Shown here in pieces: positions 1 through 9,059 of a stretch of 64,000 nucleotides of DNA. The stretch comes from Saccharomycopsis fibuligera x Saccharomycopsis cf. fibuligera (taxonomy: Eukaryota > Ascomycota > Saccharomycetes > Ascoideales > Saccharomycopsidaceae). Both the position numbers and the translations under genes were made by a program. The notes under the pieces are model-generated. The model saw only the letters and a list, made by a program, of their open reading frames with translations. It was not told the origin of the DNA and ran no database searches. The stretch covers positions 3,903,501 through 3,967,500 of the forward strand of contig CP012816.1 of assembly GCA_001936135.1 (NCBI GenBank), read 5' to 3'. Each line of letters opens with the position of its first letter. Position 1 is the first letter of the stretch.

Positions 1-403
1 TCGTTGATCCCCTCCAATGGAAAAGGATTTCGCAAGTCTAGTGGTTTTAAAATAAAATTAAATTTACTGATGGAGATATTAACAACCTTTACCCATTCCA
101 TGCGGTATTTTGTATCGGTTAGATGTATCGACAAGTGCCACAATTCATGATCGAGCAAATGTTTATGAATTGTCGAAAAATGAACGCTAATCAGAGAATT
201 GCATAGTCGAAACAATAGCAAGAACTACTTATATCACTATCTATATGTCTACAAGGTTCATCTCAAAAAAAAAAAAAAAAAAAAAAAAAAGAAAAAAAAA
301 GACTACCAATCAAAATATTATTTCACTTCATACGCAATTATAGAACTACCCATTGGGGGGACATAAAAATGCTAACTGAGAATTATTAACCATTCAGTAT
401 ATA
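1..403. other. Intergenic, 3' side of POL31
   Basis: No credible gene is visible. The stretch holds a 26-nt A run at 265-290 followed by nine more A after a single G (292-300). It is the 3' flank of POL31, and whatever lies left of the window edge is not visible. Confidence 0.6.
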
Positions 404-1897
404 CTAAGCCACCTTTACAATCTGCGCTTCTAAAGTTTTAACATCTAGTAAAACTATCTCACCCGTTTCGCTAAATCTCGGCACCGATAACACTCTGACT
501 TGGACCTTTTTGTCGTTTTCGGCAGTTAGGTTAATCAATCTGGACTCAAAACCAGGTTGGTTTCCGGCAAAGTAGACATGTGGTGTCTCTGTCAACGTGA
601 ATGGATCCTTGTCCTTAAAAGGATAAGTCCAAAGAGTATCAGGTGCTGAGGGGATAATGTTTTGCCACTTTATGGTAGCTTCCAAAATATCTGCATGTAA
701 TTTTATCTGTTTCAACTTTTCATCGCCCTCCAAAATTTCCAAACCCTCAGCCGAAGACAAAGACGACAGCAGCTGGTTAACGTTTTCAAATTTGTAATAT
801 GGAACAGTGTATTTTAATAGATCGTTGATGTTTTGTCCTCCGCTACCAAGAAATCTTGTGCCATCAATTTCAAACCAGCTTGGGTTTGTCAAAGATCTAA
901 AGTTTGCACTTTGTGGGCTACCACTATTGTTTACCAAATACTTCTTATTTTTTTTAAAAAAAGCAGAATGAAGAGGCTGTTGGGGAAATATAGCTTCGGC
1001 TGGATCGGTATCCCCTGGAAGAATATCAACAGAGATACTTGAAAGTAGTTCATTAATAAACGTATCAATAATTGACATTGCCTTGGAGTTATACTTAGAC
1101 TTAGTTTTAGTACCATAGAATTTCTGTCCATCTTTTTCATGTGTCATGGCCAATGTCTTTGTGGAGTTGCCAGCAATAATAAGCCTACTTATCTGTTTGG
1201 AAAAGTCGCCAACTTGGCCATTACCTAACTCTCCCAACAAAAATTCTTTCAATAACTCAAGCCGTATTGGATTGAAGTTCTCTGGGTCGATTTCCAATCC
1301 TGAGATTATGGCAATTTTGTTATTTGAAACGAAAGATAGTGGCCGCTCAATCTGTTGCGATACCCCTGGATATATCACATCAAGCACTTTGAACAGGCCC
1401 GCTTCGATTTCAATTCCTAAGACACCTATAACATTACCTGTTACAAAGATTGAATTTTTAATTAAGTCGCCATCAAGCTGCACTCTACCGCTTTCATCTT
1501 CAAGCATCAACAAGTCGCTATCAGGGTCTGAATAACTTGGTTTTAATGGGGGAGGAACCCCGTAGGCTCCAATAGCCACATCATCAAGGATATTTGGCTT
1601 ATACTGCATTTCACAGTAAGTGAGTCCTATAACCCAGCACGGTTCATTATTTTTTATGTCAAGCACTTTTTCGGTATGATACACTTGGACCCCGTTGATT
1701 TTTTTATGGTCCCATTTCTTGTTTGCATATGCAAACACCCTTGGTCTGAGGGTATTGAGACGATTCAGATAAATATGAAAAAATTGGTTATGAAAGCTTC
1801 GGTTCTGATAACTGATACGGAACTCATCATGTTTCTTGTATTTGAGAGGTACTTCTGATTTGTGACGCACAATGCCAATACTATCTGAGGTCGTCAT
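404..1897 (-). CDS. POL31: DNA polymerase delta small (B) subunit, Pol31 type
   Basis: This 497-residue protein matches the second subunit of DNA polymerase delta, which links the catalytic subunit Pol3 to Pol32 in the nucleus and also serves polymerase zeta. An N-terminal OB-type half (residues ~30-190) is followed by the inactive calcineurin-like phosphoesterase fold of B subunits, with signatures such as NKIAIISGLEID (~residue 195), LSKQISRLIIAGNS-like text (~235) and a C-terminal YFAGNQPGFESRLI block. Length is close to the yeast subunit (about 490 residues). The start is the first ATG of the frame. A sequence ACGCGAAAA lies about 110 bp upstream (2009-2017) and fits the G1/S control usual for replication genes. 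The gene is intact. Family assignment is firm; the promoter link is inference. Confidence 0.93.
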   Translation of the reverse strand: MTTSDSIGIVRHKSEVPLKYKKHDEFRISYQNRSFHNQFFHIYLNRLNTLRPRVFAYANKKWDHKKINGVQVYHTEKVLDIKNNEPCWVIGLTYCEMQYKPNILDDVAIGAYGVPPPLKPSYSDPDSDLLMLEDESGRVQLDGDLIKNSIFVTGNVIGVLGIEIEAGLFKVLDVIYPGVSQQIERPLSFVSNNKIAIISGLEIDPENFNPIRLELLKEFLLGELGNGQVGDFSKQISRLIIAGNSTKTLAMTHEKDGQKFYGTKTKSKYNSKAMSIIDTFINELLSSISVDILPGDTDPAEAIFPQQPLHSAFFKKNKKYLVNNSGSPQSANFRSLTNPSWFEIDGTRFLGSGGQNINDLLKYTVPYYKFENVNQLLSSLSSAEGLEILEGDEKLKQIKLHADILEATIKWQNIIPSAPDTLWTYPFKDKDPFTLTETPHVYFAGNQPGFESRLINLTAENDKKVQVRVLSVPRFSETGEIVLLDVKTLEAQIVKVA

Positions 1898-2519
1898 GCT
1901 GGCTACTTGGACAAATGAGCTTACAGCAGCAATTGAGGTGAAATTGTCACAAGGAAACTATAATCTGTTAAATACCTTGTTATGAAATCCTATTGATGAT
2001 TTTGAGAGACGCGAAAACCAAATGATTTTTTTTTTTTTTAAAAAAAAAAAAAAAAGATATTTTTTGCGTACCTATAGAAATCGTGTTGATGAGCGCCCTT
2101 ACACCTCAAACACACCCTTACATATCCTTTCAGGCACTTTGTTAAGTAATGCACGTTTACAACGTTTTTCGCATATGTACTATTTCTTCTACAAAACCAA
2201 AACATAGCAATATTTAAACAAAAAAGTATTATAAGAACATTCAAAGTTTGGTTCACTACTCTTTTTCCTAAAAAAAACATATATATAACCTCAGAGCCAA
2301 AAGTAAAGAAAAAAATGATGGACACCAAAACCCTTAGCATAAACTAGTAATTTGAAAATGGGAACGAACTAACAGCAAATCAAAATATAAAAACAAATTC
2401 ATGAAAAGTTTTTGAATGCAGGAAACACTGCAATCAGCATAATTTCAAGAGGATGGGAGAAAAAAAAAGCAAAGCGATCGAAAAAGATTAGAAATTAAAA
2501 AAAGAAAATCAAAATGTGT
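1898..2519. other. Intergenic between POL31 promoter and permease 3' end
   Basis: AT-rich, with T13/A16 runs around 2027-2056. Apart from the MCB/SCB-like box nothing is recognised. A 100-codon minus-strand frame at 2038-2340 is low-complexity and has no family resemblance. Confidence 0.5.
2009..2017 (-). promoter_or_regulatory. MCB/SCB-like box upstream of POL31
   Basis: ACGCGAAAA on the + strand contains the SCB form CGCGAAA and the ACGCG core of MCB. It lies ~110 bp before the POL31 start. MBF/SBF control of replication genes at G1/S is established in yeasts. Use of this site here is inferred from position and motif only. Confidence 0.45.
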
Positions 2520-4268
2520 TCAACACCAAACATTGTATACTCTAAACCACCAAGGTTTAGATCTAATATATTCCTTCTCTTCTCTAATTTCTTGCTTGAG
2601 CAAGTCCAAATCGACAACTTTTCTACCAGAATCTAAATCAACTCTCTTCAAATCGACAAAAAAGTTGAAATCTCTTTTGTAAAACATATAACCAAGATAT
2701 GACACGATAACCACTGGGACAGTCAAGTAGGCGGAGAAGAAATCAGCAGCAGTACCTTTACCTCCAATTGGCCAAGCTGCAATCCAGAATTGGGCAACAA
2801 GAACCAAACAATTGAAAACCAAGCCATAGTATGAACCTGCAATTCCAGTTTGAGATAAAAATGGTAACTCGTCAGTGCTTCTACCTTGCAACTTCATTGC
2901 TCTTCTGAATAATATATGGCAAGCGCAAATTGAACCCCATGTGAAGATGGTTGACAAACCAGAAATGGCCATGAACCAATTAAATGCTTTGCCATAGTCT
3001 TTTGAAGCAGATAGGAACCCAAGAAGTCCAAAAGCTGCAGTGACAGTCATTGCCCCCAATGGTCTACCTTTTCTGTCAATATAACCAAGCCATTGTGGAG
3101 CGAAGCCTTGTTCTGCCATGGAGACTATAGTTCTAGAGCATCCAAAGATGGAGGAATTACCAACGGAAAGCACTGAGACAAGAATGACTGCATTAATGAC
3201 AGATGGCAAACCCTTGATACCACCTCTTTGAATAGCAATAACAAATGGGGAAGCTTTAGCATCATAACTACTGCTTCCTCCTACTAACTTGGGGTCAGTG
3301 TATGGAACTAACAAACCCACCAAAAGCAACGAAATAATATAAAACAAGGCAATTCTCCAAAAAACTTGCTTCGATGCCTTTGGAACAGATTTACGTGGAT
3401 TAGTGGCTTCAGCTGCGGTTAACCCAACAAACTCAGTACCACCAAATGAAAAAGCACCGGTAACAAAGACAGAACAGAGACCTTTGAACCCGTGATGGAA
3501 GGCTCCTGGGCTTTTCCAGTATCTACCTCCAATGTATTCGTGAGTTGGGCCACCTCCACAAGCTAACACTATACCGAGAACGATGAAGCCGCAAATAGCC
3601 AATACTTTCAAACAAGAAAACCAGAACTCTGCTTCGCCGTAACCTTTGACGCCAAACAAATTGATGGCAAAAATAAAAATAAAGAATATTGCAACCCATA
3701 CAGCCCCGTTTATCTTATCATTCCAGTATCCTATAACAATGGAAGAGGCCACTAATTCTATGGGCAAAACCACAAGCCAAAAGATAGCATAATTCCAACC
3801 CATTGCAAACCCCCAGGGACGAGAAATAAACTGGGAGTTATACACTGCAAAAGCACCAGAGACTGGGAAAGTAACAGCTAGCTCACCAAGAGCTTGCACG
3901 GTACAATACAACATAGTTCCAAGAAATGCATAAGCAATGATACAACTTGCAGGACCACCAGTAGCGAGAATTTTCCCGCTACCAACGAATAGACCAGTAC
4001 CAATGGATCCACCAATGGCAATCATCTGCATATGGCGCCCTTTCAAGCTCTTTGCTAATGGCGACTCTGCAGTTTTTTTGGTAACTCGTTCTTCAACAGT
4101 GAGGCCCTCGGTGTTCGCCAAATTATCGGCTCTTTTGAAGGAGTCTTTGAAATTTTGCCATTTGGAGCCGGGCTGCTCACTGGAACTGCTTTCATTGTAA
4201 GGCAATGGTTTGTTGGAGGTTTCCACCTCGATGACACCTGATTTTGTGTCGTTTTTGCTTTCAGGCAT
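2520..4268 (-). CDS. General amino acid permease (Gap1/YAT family)
   Basis: A 582-residue plasma-membrane amino acid/proton symporter of the yeast amino acid transporter family. About twelve hydrophobic segments run from residue ~85 to ~530. Family signatures include GGSIGTGLFVGSG at the start of TM1, an FSFGGTEFVGLTAAEATNPRK block, FWRIALFYI, and a long charged C-tail ending in a WWFRVYNVWC-type motif, where the terminal Trp-Cys resembles the palmitoylated end of Gap1-type permeases. The soluble N-tail is rich in Lys and Ser. The start is taken at the first ATG (MPESKND); the 39 codons upstream in frame have no ATG and are leader. It looks like one of the several Gap1 paralogues of CUG-Ser yeasts; which one cannot be told here. 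GATAAG motifs upstream fit nitrogen-catabolite control. Confidence 0.88.
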   Translation of the reverse strand: MPESKNDTKSGVIEVETSNKPLPYNESSSSEQPGSKWQNFKDSFKRADNLANTEGLTVEERVTKKTAESPLAKSLKGRHMQMIAIGGSIGTGLFVGSGKILATGGPASCIIAYAFLGTMLYCTVQALGELAVTFPVSGAFAVYNSQFISRPWGFAMGWNYAIFWLVVLPIELVASSIVIGYWNDKINGAVWVAIFFIFIFAINLFGVKGYGEAEFWFSCLKVLAICGFIVLGIVLACGGGPTHEYIGGRYWKSPGAFHHGFKGLCSVFVTGAFSFGGTEFVGLTAAEATNPRKSVPKASKQVFWRIALFYIISLLLVGLLVPYTDPKLVGGSSSYDAKASPFVIAIQRGGIKGLPSVINAVILVSVLSVGNSSIFGCSRTIVSMAEQGFAPQWLGYIDRKGRPLGAMTVTAAFGLLGFLSASKDYGKAFNWFMAISGLSTIFTWGSICACHILFRRAMKLQGRSTDELPFLSQTGIAGSYYGLVFNCLVLVAQFWIAAWPIGGKGTAADFFSAYLTVPVVIVSYLGYMFYKRDFNFFVDLKRVDLDSGRKVVDLDLLKQEIREEKEYIRSKPWWFRVYNVWC

Positions 4269-4543
4269 ATCAGAAGTCTTCTCTCTGCTGTGATAGTCTA
4301 TGTCGGAAGAGCGATATAGCTGGATCGCGGTGTGCAAAGATGAAATAGAGAGATACAAAGGCAAAAAAGTAGGCTTTATACACAATTCGCCGCAACTATA
4401 CTATAAGGAAAATGGACAGAATGAGAAGAACAACAAAAGGAGCAATTAAGGTCTCTGGGACTATACTCGAGACTATATAGTGAAAAAAAAAAAAAAAATA
4501 CATCCTGCGCTGTTTGCACTTGAGAAGCAACGACGATATGGAT

Positions 4544-4549
4544 CTTATC
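4544..4549 (-). promoter_or_regulatory. GATAAG motif upstream of permease
   Basis: On the minus (coding) strand this reads GATAAG, about 275 bp before the permease ATG. Further GATAAG copies, in either orientation, lie at 5300-5305, 5395-5400 and 5753-5758. Gln3/Gat1-type GATA factors control Gap permeases through such sites. Function here is inferred. Confidence 0.4.
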
Positions 4550-5070
4550 ATTGCAGACATCTACATGTTCCTGCAGCTTATCAAGGCTGTCTGCGCTGCA
4601 TCCACATGCACGGTTGCCATAGGAAGCTGCAGAGTGCTGCATGGGGTGCTGTCTTGGAGGCTTGTTCAAGCTTGAGCAAGATATAAAAGCATATACAAAG
4701 TTTAAAACGCTCGATTTGCTAAGCACAACCAGGATCATCAATAGATGCTGGGCTGATAACTCAAACTGACACCAACAGCCTTGGCTTCCCTCGAGGAGAA
4801 ACACTCTGCACGGCACCACTCGAGGCGGGGCTTCGAATCAGAGGAGTTTCGAGAAACGCTCGCCATCGCTGGTGAAGCTACAACCTACCATGTACCTAGA
4901 ATGCATACTTCGATGACATGTATTGGGCGCGACGCATGTAATAGATATTGAGGGGAACGCGAGGCCTGGCACGTAAGCCGCAACATGGGACGAGAAAACA
5001 CACGTAGTGGACAAAAGGACGGCGGTCTGGTAAAGGCCTGTGCCTCTGTGTGGGGGCCGGCCGTTGTCCT

Positions 5071-5114
5071 AGCACGACGATGAATAGCACGACGATGAAT
5101 AGCAGACGATGAAT
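5071..5114. repeat. 15-bp tandem repeat, three copies
   Basis: The unit AGCACGACGATGAAT is repeated at 5071-5085 and 5086-5100, with a third copy lacking one C at 5101-5114. It sits in the permease upstream region. Confidence 0.9.
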
Positions 5115-5415
5115 AGCTTTGTTGGCGTGCGGCGTTTGCTGCGTTTCAAGAAAAGACACTCATCCGCTAGCGATGATAATTCGAAGGAAACAGCAAATGT
5201 TGATAGTTTTGCTGTGCTACCCCGTACGCTGGCTAGAAAGCAGCTATAGCTATCTTATTTCGTGGTCGAGACGGAAAGATTACAGGCAACCGGAGAAATG
5301 ATAAGCGACGGAGTACCATACTCGCCTTGAGATAGTATAAGCGACGGAAAGGTATTCCCTACGCACGCTGGCTAAAAATACGACTAGTCTTCCACTTATC
5401 GCTGCTGACACGCTG

Positions 5416-5416
<1 letters not shown>

Positions 5417-5465
<49 letters not shown>
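5417..5465. repeat. T49 homopolymer
   Basis: An uninterrupted run of 49 T on the + strand, the longest homopolymer in the window. Such a tract excludes nucleosomes, and its exact length is uncertain in sequencing. Confidence 0.85.
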
Positions 5466-5466
<1 letters not shown>

Positions 5467-6287
5467 GTTTTTTCAGCGCATTATCACAGAACTGAACGTT
5501 ATCTCCAGCTTAGGGGTCTTTCCACTCCTCCTCCTCCTCCTCCCCCTGCCTGATGTTGTTACATACCCTTCGCGGCTTTTGATACAGCGACTGATGCCGC
5601 TGCCTTACTATCTTTGAGTTGCAAGCCACAGTCTTTCAGTTCGGAGCCTCGTCCCGCGCCTGCCTAATCTGGGCACATTAGACCACAGTGTGGCGCATCG
5701 CTAGCAAAGCTGTGCAATTGCGCGGGGATTGCATCTCTCCAATCTCAATCTGCTTATCGCGGCTACCTGGCCCTCAATTTCTGGTCTGGTCAAGCGCTAT
5801 AAAGCGCTACAACGCTGAACTCTGCGAGGCGCTGTGAAAAACGAACCTCAAGTCGCGGCTAGCGCCTGGGTGGGCTTTTTCCGCTCTCGACGCACGAGCA
5901 GTTAGTCTCCCTCTTTATCGCTGCATTTTGTGCCAACATGATAGCAGACAGGCAGGTGTCAAACGGTGGGCACAGTTCGCACCTCAACGGGCATTCTTTG
6001 TCCTGATTGGACGGCGGGCCATCACTTCTCGTTAAGTGGCGCGGCCGCCGCCACGCCTCACGTGGCTGGCGGAACGCCAGCTCAGCGGCCCACGCACGGA
6101 GTCCGCGTAGCAATTTTCAATGGCGAAGAAAAATATCGAAACTCTAAAAAATTTAAACCAGCGCCGACAAACAGTAAACAACAGCTCAGAGCAAGAAGGG
6201 CGCCCAGTAAGCGAAGCTGAAAGGACGTTGTCTACCGAGAACAGGGAACCAACGGACCGCTTCTATCCGCACCGATAAAACGACACA

Positions 6288-6898
6288 ATGTTGTGGTTGA
6301 GTGAACAGCAAAGTACGTATATCGCTGCTTGTCCAAGAGACGGCCCGGCGACCTGCGCGGGACGGACTGAAGACAGAGGAGAACCAGCCGCCAGCGCAGG
6401 CCACCATCGCGGAGCATCGCCAGCGGTGTCTGAACCATCGCATGAGCTACAGAAGCCCCCCAGACACTTTGGCCAACAACTAACTCAGCTTTCTCTGCAA
6501 CAGAATTTGGCGCGGCGTTTATCGTCTTTGGCGTAGCCTTTTTCTTCTTTGGCGTCTTCACCTTCTTCGACGCCGCTCTACTAGCCCTCGGCAACATCTT
6601 GCTCCTCGTCGGCTTGACGCTTGTCATCGGCCCGCAGAAGACCCTCGGCTACTTCCTCCGGCCGTCCAAGCTCAGAGGCACGGTGTGCTTTGCCGTGGGG
6701 ATTTTGATGATTTTCCTCAAGCACGCGTTCGTTGGCTTTGCCGTCGAGTCGGCGGGGATATTGTTTTTGTTTGGCGATGTGTTGAATCTTGTTGTGACGT
6801 TCTTGCGCAGTATGCCAGTGGTCGGACCTGTATTGAGCCATCCCAGCGTGGCGCCCTACGTGGACCGGATGGCCAACGTCAACGTCTTGCCGGTGTAG
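6288..6898 (+). CDS. GOT1: Golgi transport protein Got1, two exons
   Basis: Got1 is a small four-helix membrane protein of early Golgi/COPII vesicles, needed for ER-Golgi and endosome-Golgi traffic. Exon 1 is 6288-6312 and exon 2 is 6504-6898; the 191-nt intron has donor GTACGT, a branch-like AACTAAC near 6478-6484 and acceptor CAG at 6501-6503. Splicing joins MLWLSEQQ to KFGAAFIVFG and gives 139 residues, the usual family length (about 138). Conserved blocks follow: FTFFDAALLALGNIL, GPQKTLGYFLRP, and the C-terminal FLRSMPVVGPVLSHP and NVLPV. Exon 2 alone opens at an internal ATG (6599) and would lack the first two transmembrane segments, so the spliced form is clearly the gene. The GC-rich codon use is unlike genes further right. 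Confidence 0.93.
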
Positions 6899-7593
6899 GC
6901 CAGTCTGCGGAGACGCTTGTGCCGGTGCCGGCGCTGGTGCCCTGCCGGCGCTGGTGCCCTGCCGGCGCTGGTGTTTGCGTGCAAATTGTCCTGGCGAGTC
7001 CCGGCTCATCGGCCTGGACTGTATCGTTTATTTACGATACGCTGCGCGTTAGTCAAGTTTTTCTTTGTCCAGTCTCTTTTCTTTTACCATTAGCGCTAAT
7101 CGAACGATTTGGATGGCCTCTGTTTTGCCTTTGCGCTGCGCTCCCTGGCGCGAGCCCAGTCTGTCGCACAGTGTAGCTAGCCGCCTAGACCTGCGGGCGT
7201 GGAGCCGACGCTGCGGGCCCGCGTCCAATTGAATATTTCCTGTTCCCGTGCGCTGCCGGCGACGCTCCATGTTTTCTACTGCAGGCCTCGCTACCAAAAA
7301 TTCCAAAACCACCGTGCTGCTCGGTAAGTACGCCGCAAGCAGATACGCTGTCGCCGCCGATCACCATTTGGATACTACTTGCCGTTGATACTGTATTTCG
7401 TCTCGACTACCATAGCCAGGGCTTGTGTAACTCGGGCTGCTTTGTACAAATATCAGCAAGGCTTCTTTCTCCCTTTCGTTTCTCCCCGTCGAAAAAAGAA
7501 AACTGGTGTCAACTGGCAAGCGTACAGACTCCACCAGCGGATTCAAAGCACAAACTGTTGGACCGAGAAGGCACTAGCACCAGCACAACGGCA
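6899..7593. other. Intergenic GOT1-HUA1
   Basis: GC-rich, with the 17-bp repeat at its left end. A GTAAGT at 7324 follows a short open frame from an ATG at 7269, so a 5' exon for HUA1 is conceivable, but no good branch point or acceptor in phase was found. The frame open from 7423 has no ATG before 7594. Confidence 0.5.
6928..6973. repeat. 17-bp tandem repeat after GOT1
   Basis: The unit CCGGCGCTGGTGCCCTG occurs at 6928-6944 and 6945-6961, with a partial third copy at 6962-6973. It begins 30 bp after the GOT1 stop, so it lies in the 3' UTR or just beyond. Confidence 0.9.
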
Positions 7594-8472
7594 ATGGACA
7601 GCACAGCCATCGCAAACCGCGGGACGCCAGCCTCGACGACGTCTTCGCCAGCTCCCGCACCGAGCAGCGCTAACGCCAACGATAATGGCACTGTCAGCAA
7701 CAATAGCAACAATAGCAGCAACAGCAATGGAGACGTGCTCAACTACAACGGCCACCAGATCCCCAGCTACACCGTCACCAGCGCTGATAACGACGAACCG
7801 CCGCCATCTTACGAGGAAGCCGTCAATTCGGCCGAGCCTCCAATAGAGCAAAATCTTCGTCGCCCGCACGTTCCGCCGCCGCCGCCGCCAGCTGCTCCTT
7901 CTCACTTGAGACCGTCGCCCGCCGCCGCCGCCGCCAGCCATAGTCCGTCCCCAGGCGCTGCTTCTGCAGGACCAAGGCCTGCCGGCTCCCCACTGCCGGC
8001 TGCCTCGCCCTTTGGCGGCATCCACATCAATATTCCAGGGGCCTATCCGCGGCCGGCGCACGGGCCGGCGCCAGGGCCCGCACCAGGACCCGCACCAGGA
8101 CAGTATCGTCGCCAGCGATACCAGCAGCCCTCCGCCGCACCAGGAGCAACCAACCAGATCAGCTCGTACACGCCGTGGATATACCCGCCGGGCTACTACT
8201 GCTACAAGTGCCGCAACACCGGCATAAAATTGAAAAACGGTCTACAGTGCAAAGACTGCTGGGAGCTTTTTGCCACGCGGTCCCGTTACGTGAAGCGGAT
8301 CACCTCCATCCCCCGCAACGCAATGCTCAACCGCAGCGTGCTTCGTCCCGGGGATCCTGCAATTGGCGGGTTTTTGTGCGGCAGGTGCCGAGGAGTGGGG
8401 ACGATTGACTTATTTTTGTTTGAAGATATGTGTCCCGTGTGTGGCGGCATTGGGAGGGTGCAATTTGCCTGA
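7594..8472 (+). CDS. HUA1: Hua1-like zinc-finger/PY-motif protein
   Basis: This 292-residue protein matches yeast Hua1, a cytoplasmic protein tied to actin patches and ubiquitin-dependent traffic. An N-terminal Ser/Asn/Thr-rich tail carries a PPPSYEEA motif (~residue 69), a PPxY-type ligand for Rsp5 WW domains. A Pro/Ala-rich linker with a GPAP repeat (12-bp DNA repeat near 8064-8102) follows. The conserved end begins at YTPWIYPPGYYCYKC and holds paired CxxC sites (CYKC, CKDC, CGRC, CPVC), like the zinc centre of type I J-proteins but without a J domain. The block RPGDPAIGGFLCGRCRG is diagnostic. The start is the first in-frame ATG. The linker is longer than in S. cerevisiae (198 residues overall). 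A short upstream exon cannot be excluded. Confidence 0.9.
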   Translation: MDSTAIANRGTPASTTSSPAPAPSSANANDNGTVSNNSNNSSNSNGDVLNYNGHQIPSYTVTSADNDEPPPSYEEAVNSAEPPIEQNLRRPHVPPPPPPAAPSHLRPSPAAAAASHSPSPGAASAGPRPAGSPLPAASPFGGIHINIPGAYPRPAHGPAPGPAPGPAPGQYRRQRYQQPSAAPGATNQISSYTPWIYPPGYYCYKCRNTGIKLKNGLQCKDCWELFATRSRYVKRITSIPRNAMLNRSVLRPGDPAIGGFLCGRCRGVGTIDLFLFEDMCPVCGGIGRVQFA

Positions 8473-9059
8473 GAAGTTGTGCGGCTGGCGGTCAGAGGCT
8501 CGCAAGAAAAGAAGAGTAAGAGTTGTTCCCCTCTGGACGGTGTTATAATTTTTCCCTGACGAAAATGCCAATCCACAAGCCAACAATCCACAATCCACAA
8601 TCCACAATCCACCTTTTCTGTACTATAACGCCTCGCTTCTGTTGCACTGTTTAGTGCCACTCCCGCAGCACCCGTGAGTGGTTCCCAACAGAAGTATCGC
8701 CGGGCGCTGCGCAGCTCATGTTGGGCGACGGCTTTTGACTTTGATCGCTCTTGGCCGCAAACACACTGCCAACTACCACTGCGTCCCGCCACCAGCACCA
8801 GCGGCCACCAGCAGAACCCATAGTCCTCCCGCCAGGTCTGTCGTTTGCGGGCTGTGTCCAGCCATCAACATCAGCAAGCTGTACTGTAATGGCCGGCGTG
8901 GATGTCTGCTGCGGACTTCTCTGATTGGCGGCGGTTATATGCGTCCGTATGCGCCATTATGCAGCACTGGTCCCTTTTCCGCAGCAAAAAAGAGGCGCAA
9001 GAGAAAAGTGGAAAATCTTGTGTATATTACACCACCGAAACACTGATGAAGAGCACAGC
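8473..9059. other. Intergenic HUA1 / RTA1-like
   Basis: GC-rich spacer with the AATCCAC repeat. No other recognised signal. Confidence 0.5.
8585..8612. repeat. 7-bp tandem repeat, four copies
   Basis: AATCCAC is repeated four times without change at 8585-8612, just downstream of HUA1. Confidence 0.9.

Larger units (their letters stand above)
4269..6287. other. Long divergent promoter region, permease / GOT1
   Basis: Two kilobases without a credible gene. GC content climbs from about 4.8 kb rightward. It holds a three-copy 15-bp tandem repeat (5071-5114), a 49-nt T run (5417-5465), a CTCCTC microsatellite near 5525-5545 and several GATAAG motifs. Short open frames here (for example 4376-4819 and 5859-6113) show no family resemblance. 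Confidence 0.6.

Noticed and set aside
2038-2340. 100-codon minus frame ending in poly-Phe
   Set aside because: Built on an A/T run; no conservation cue.
4376-4819. 147-codon minus frame upstream of the permease
   Set aside because: Non-coding composition, includes a homopolymer-encoded Phe run, and lies in the promoter.
7269-7593. Possible 5' exon and intron for HUA1 (ATG at 7269, GTAAGT at 7324)
   Set aside because: No convincing branch point or pyrimidine-rich acceptor in the required phase; the first in-frame ATG of the main exon gives a complete conserved protein.
8925-9059. N-terminal extension of the RTA1-like protein
   Set aside because: The frame opens at a TTG and its residues do not resemble a family N-terminus; only the later ATGs are considered.
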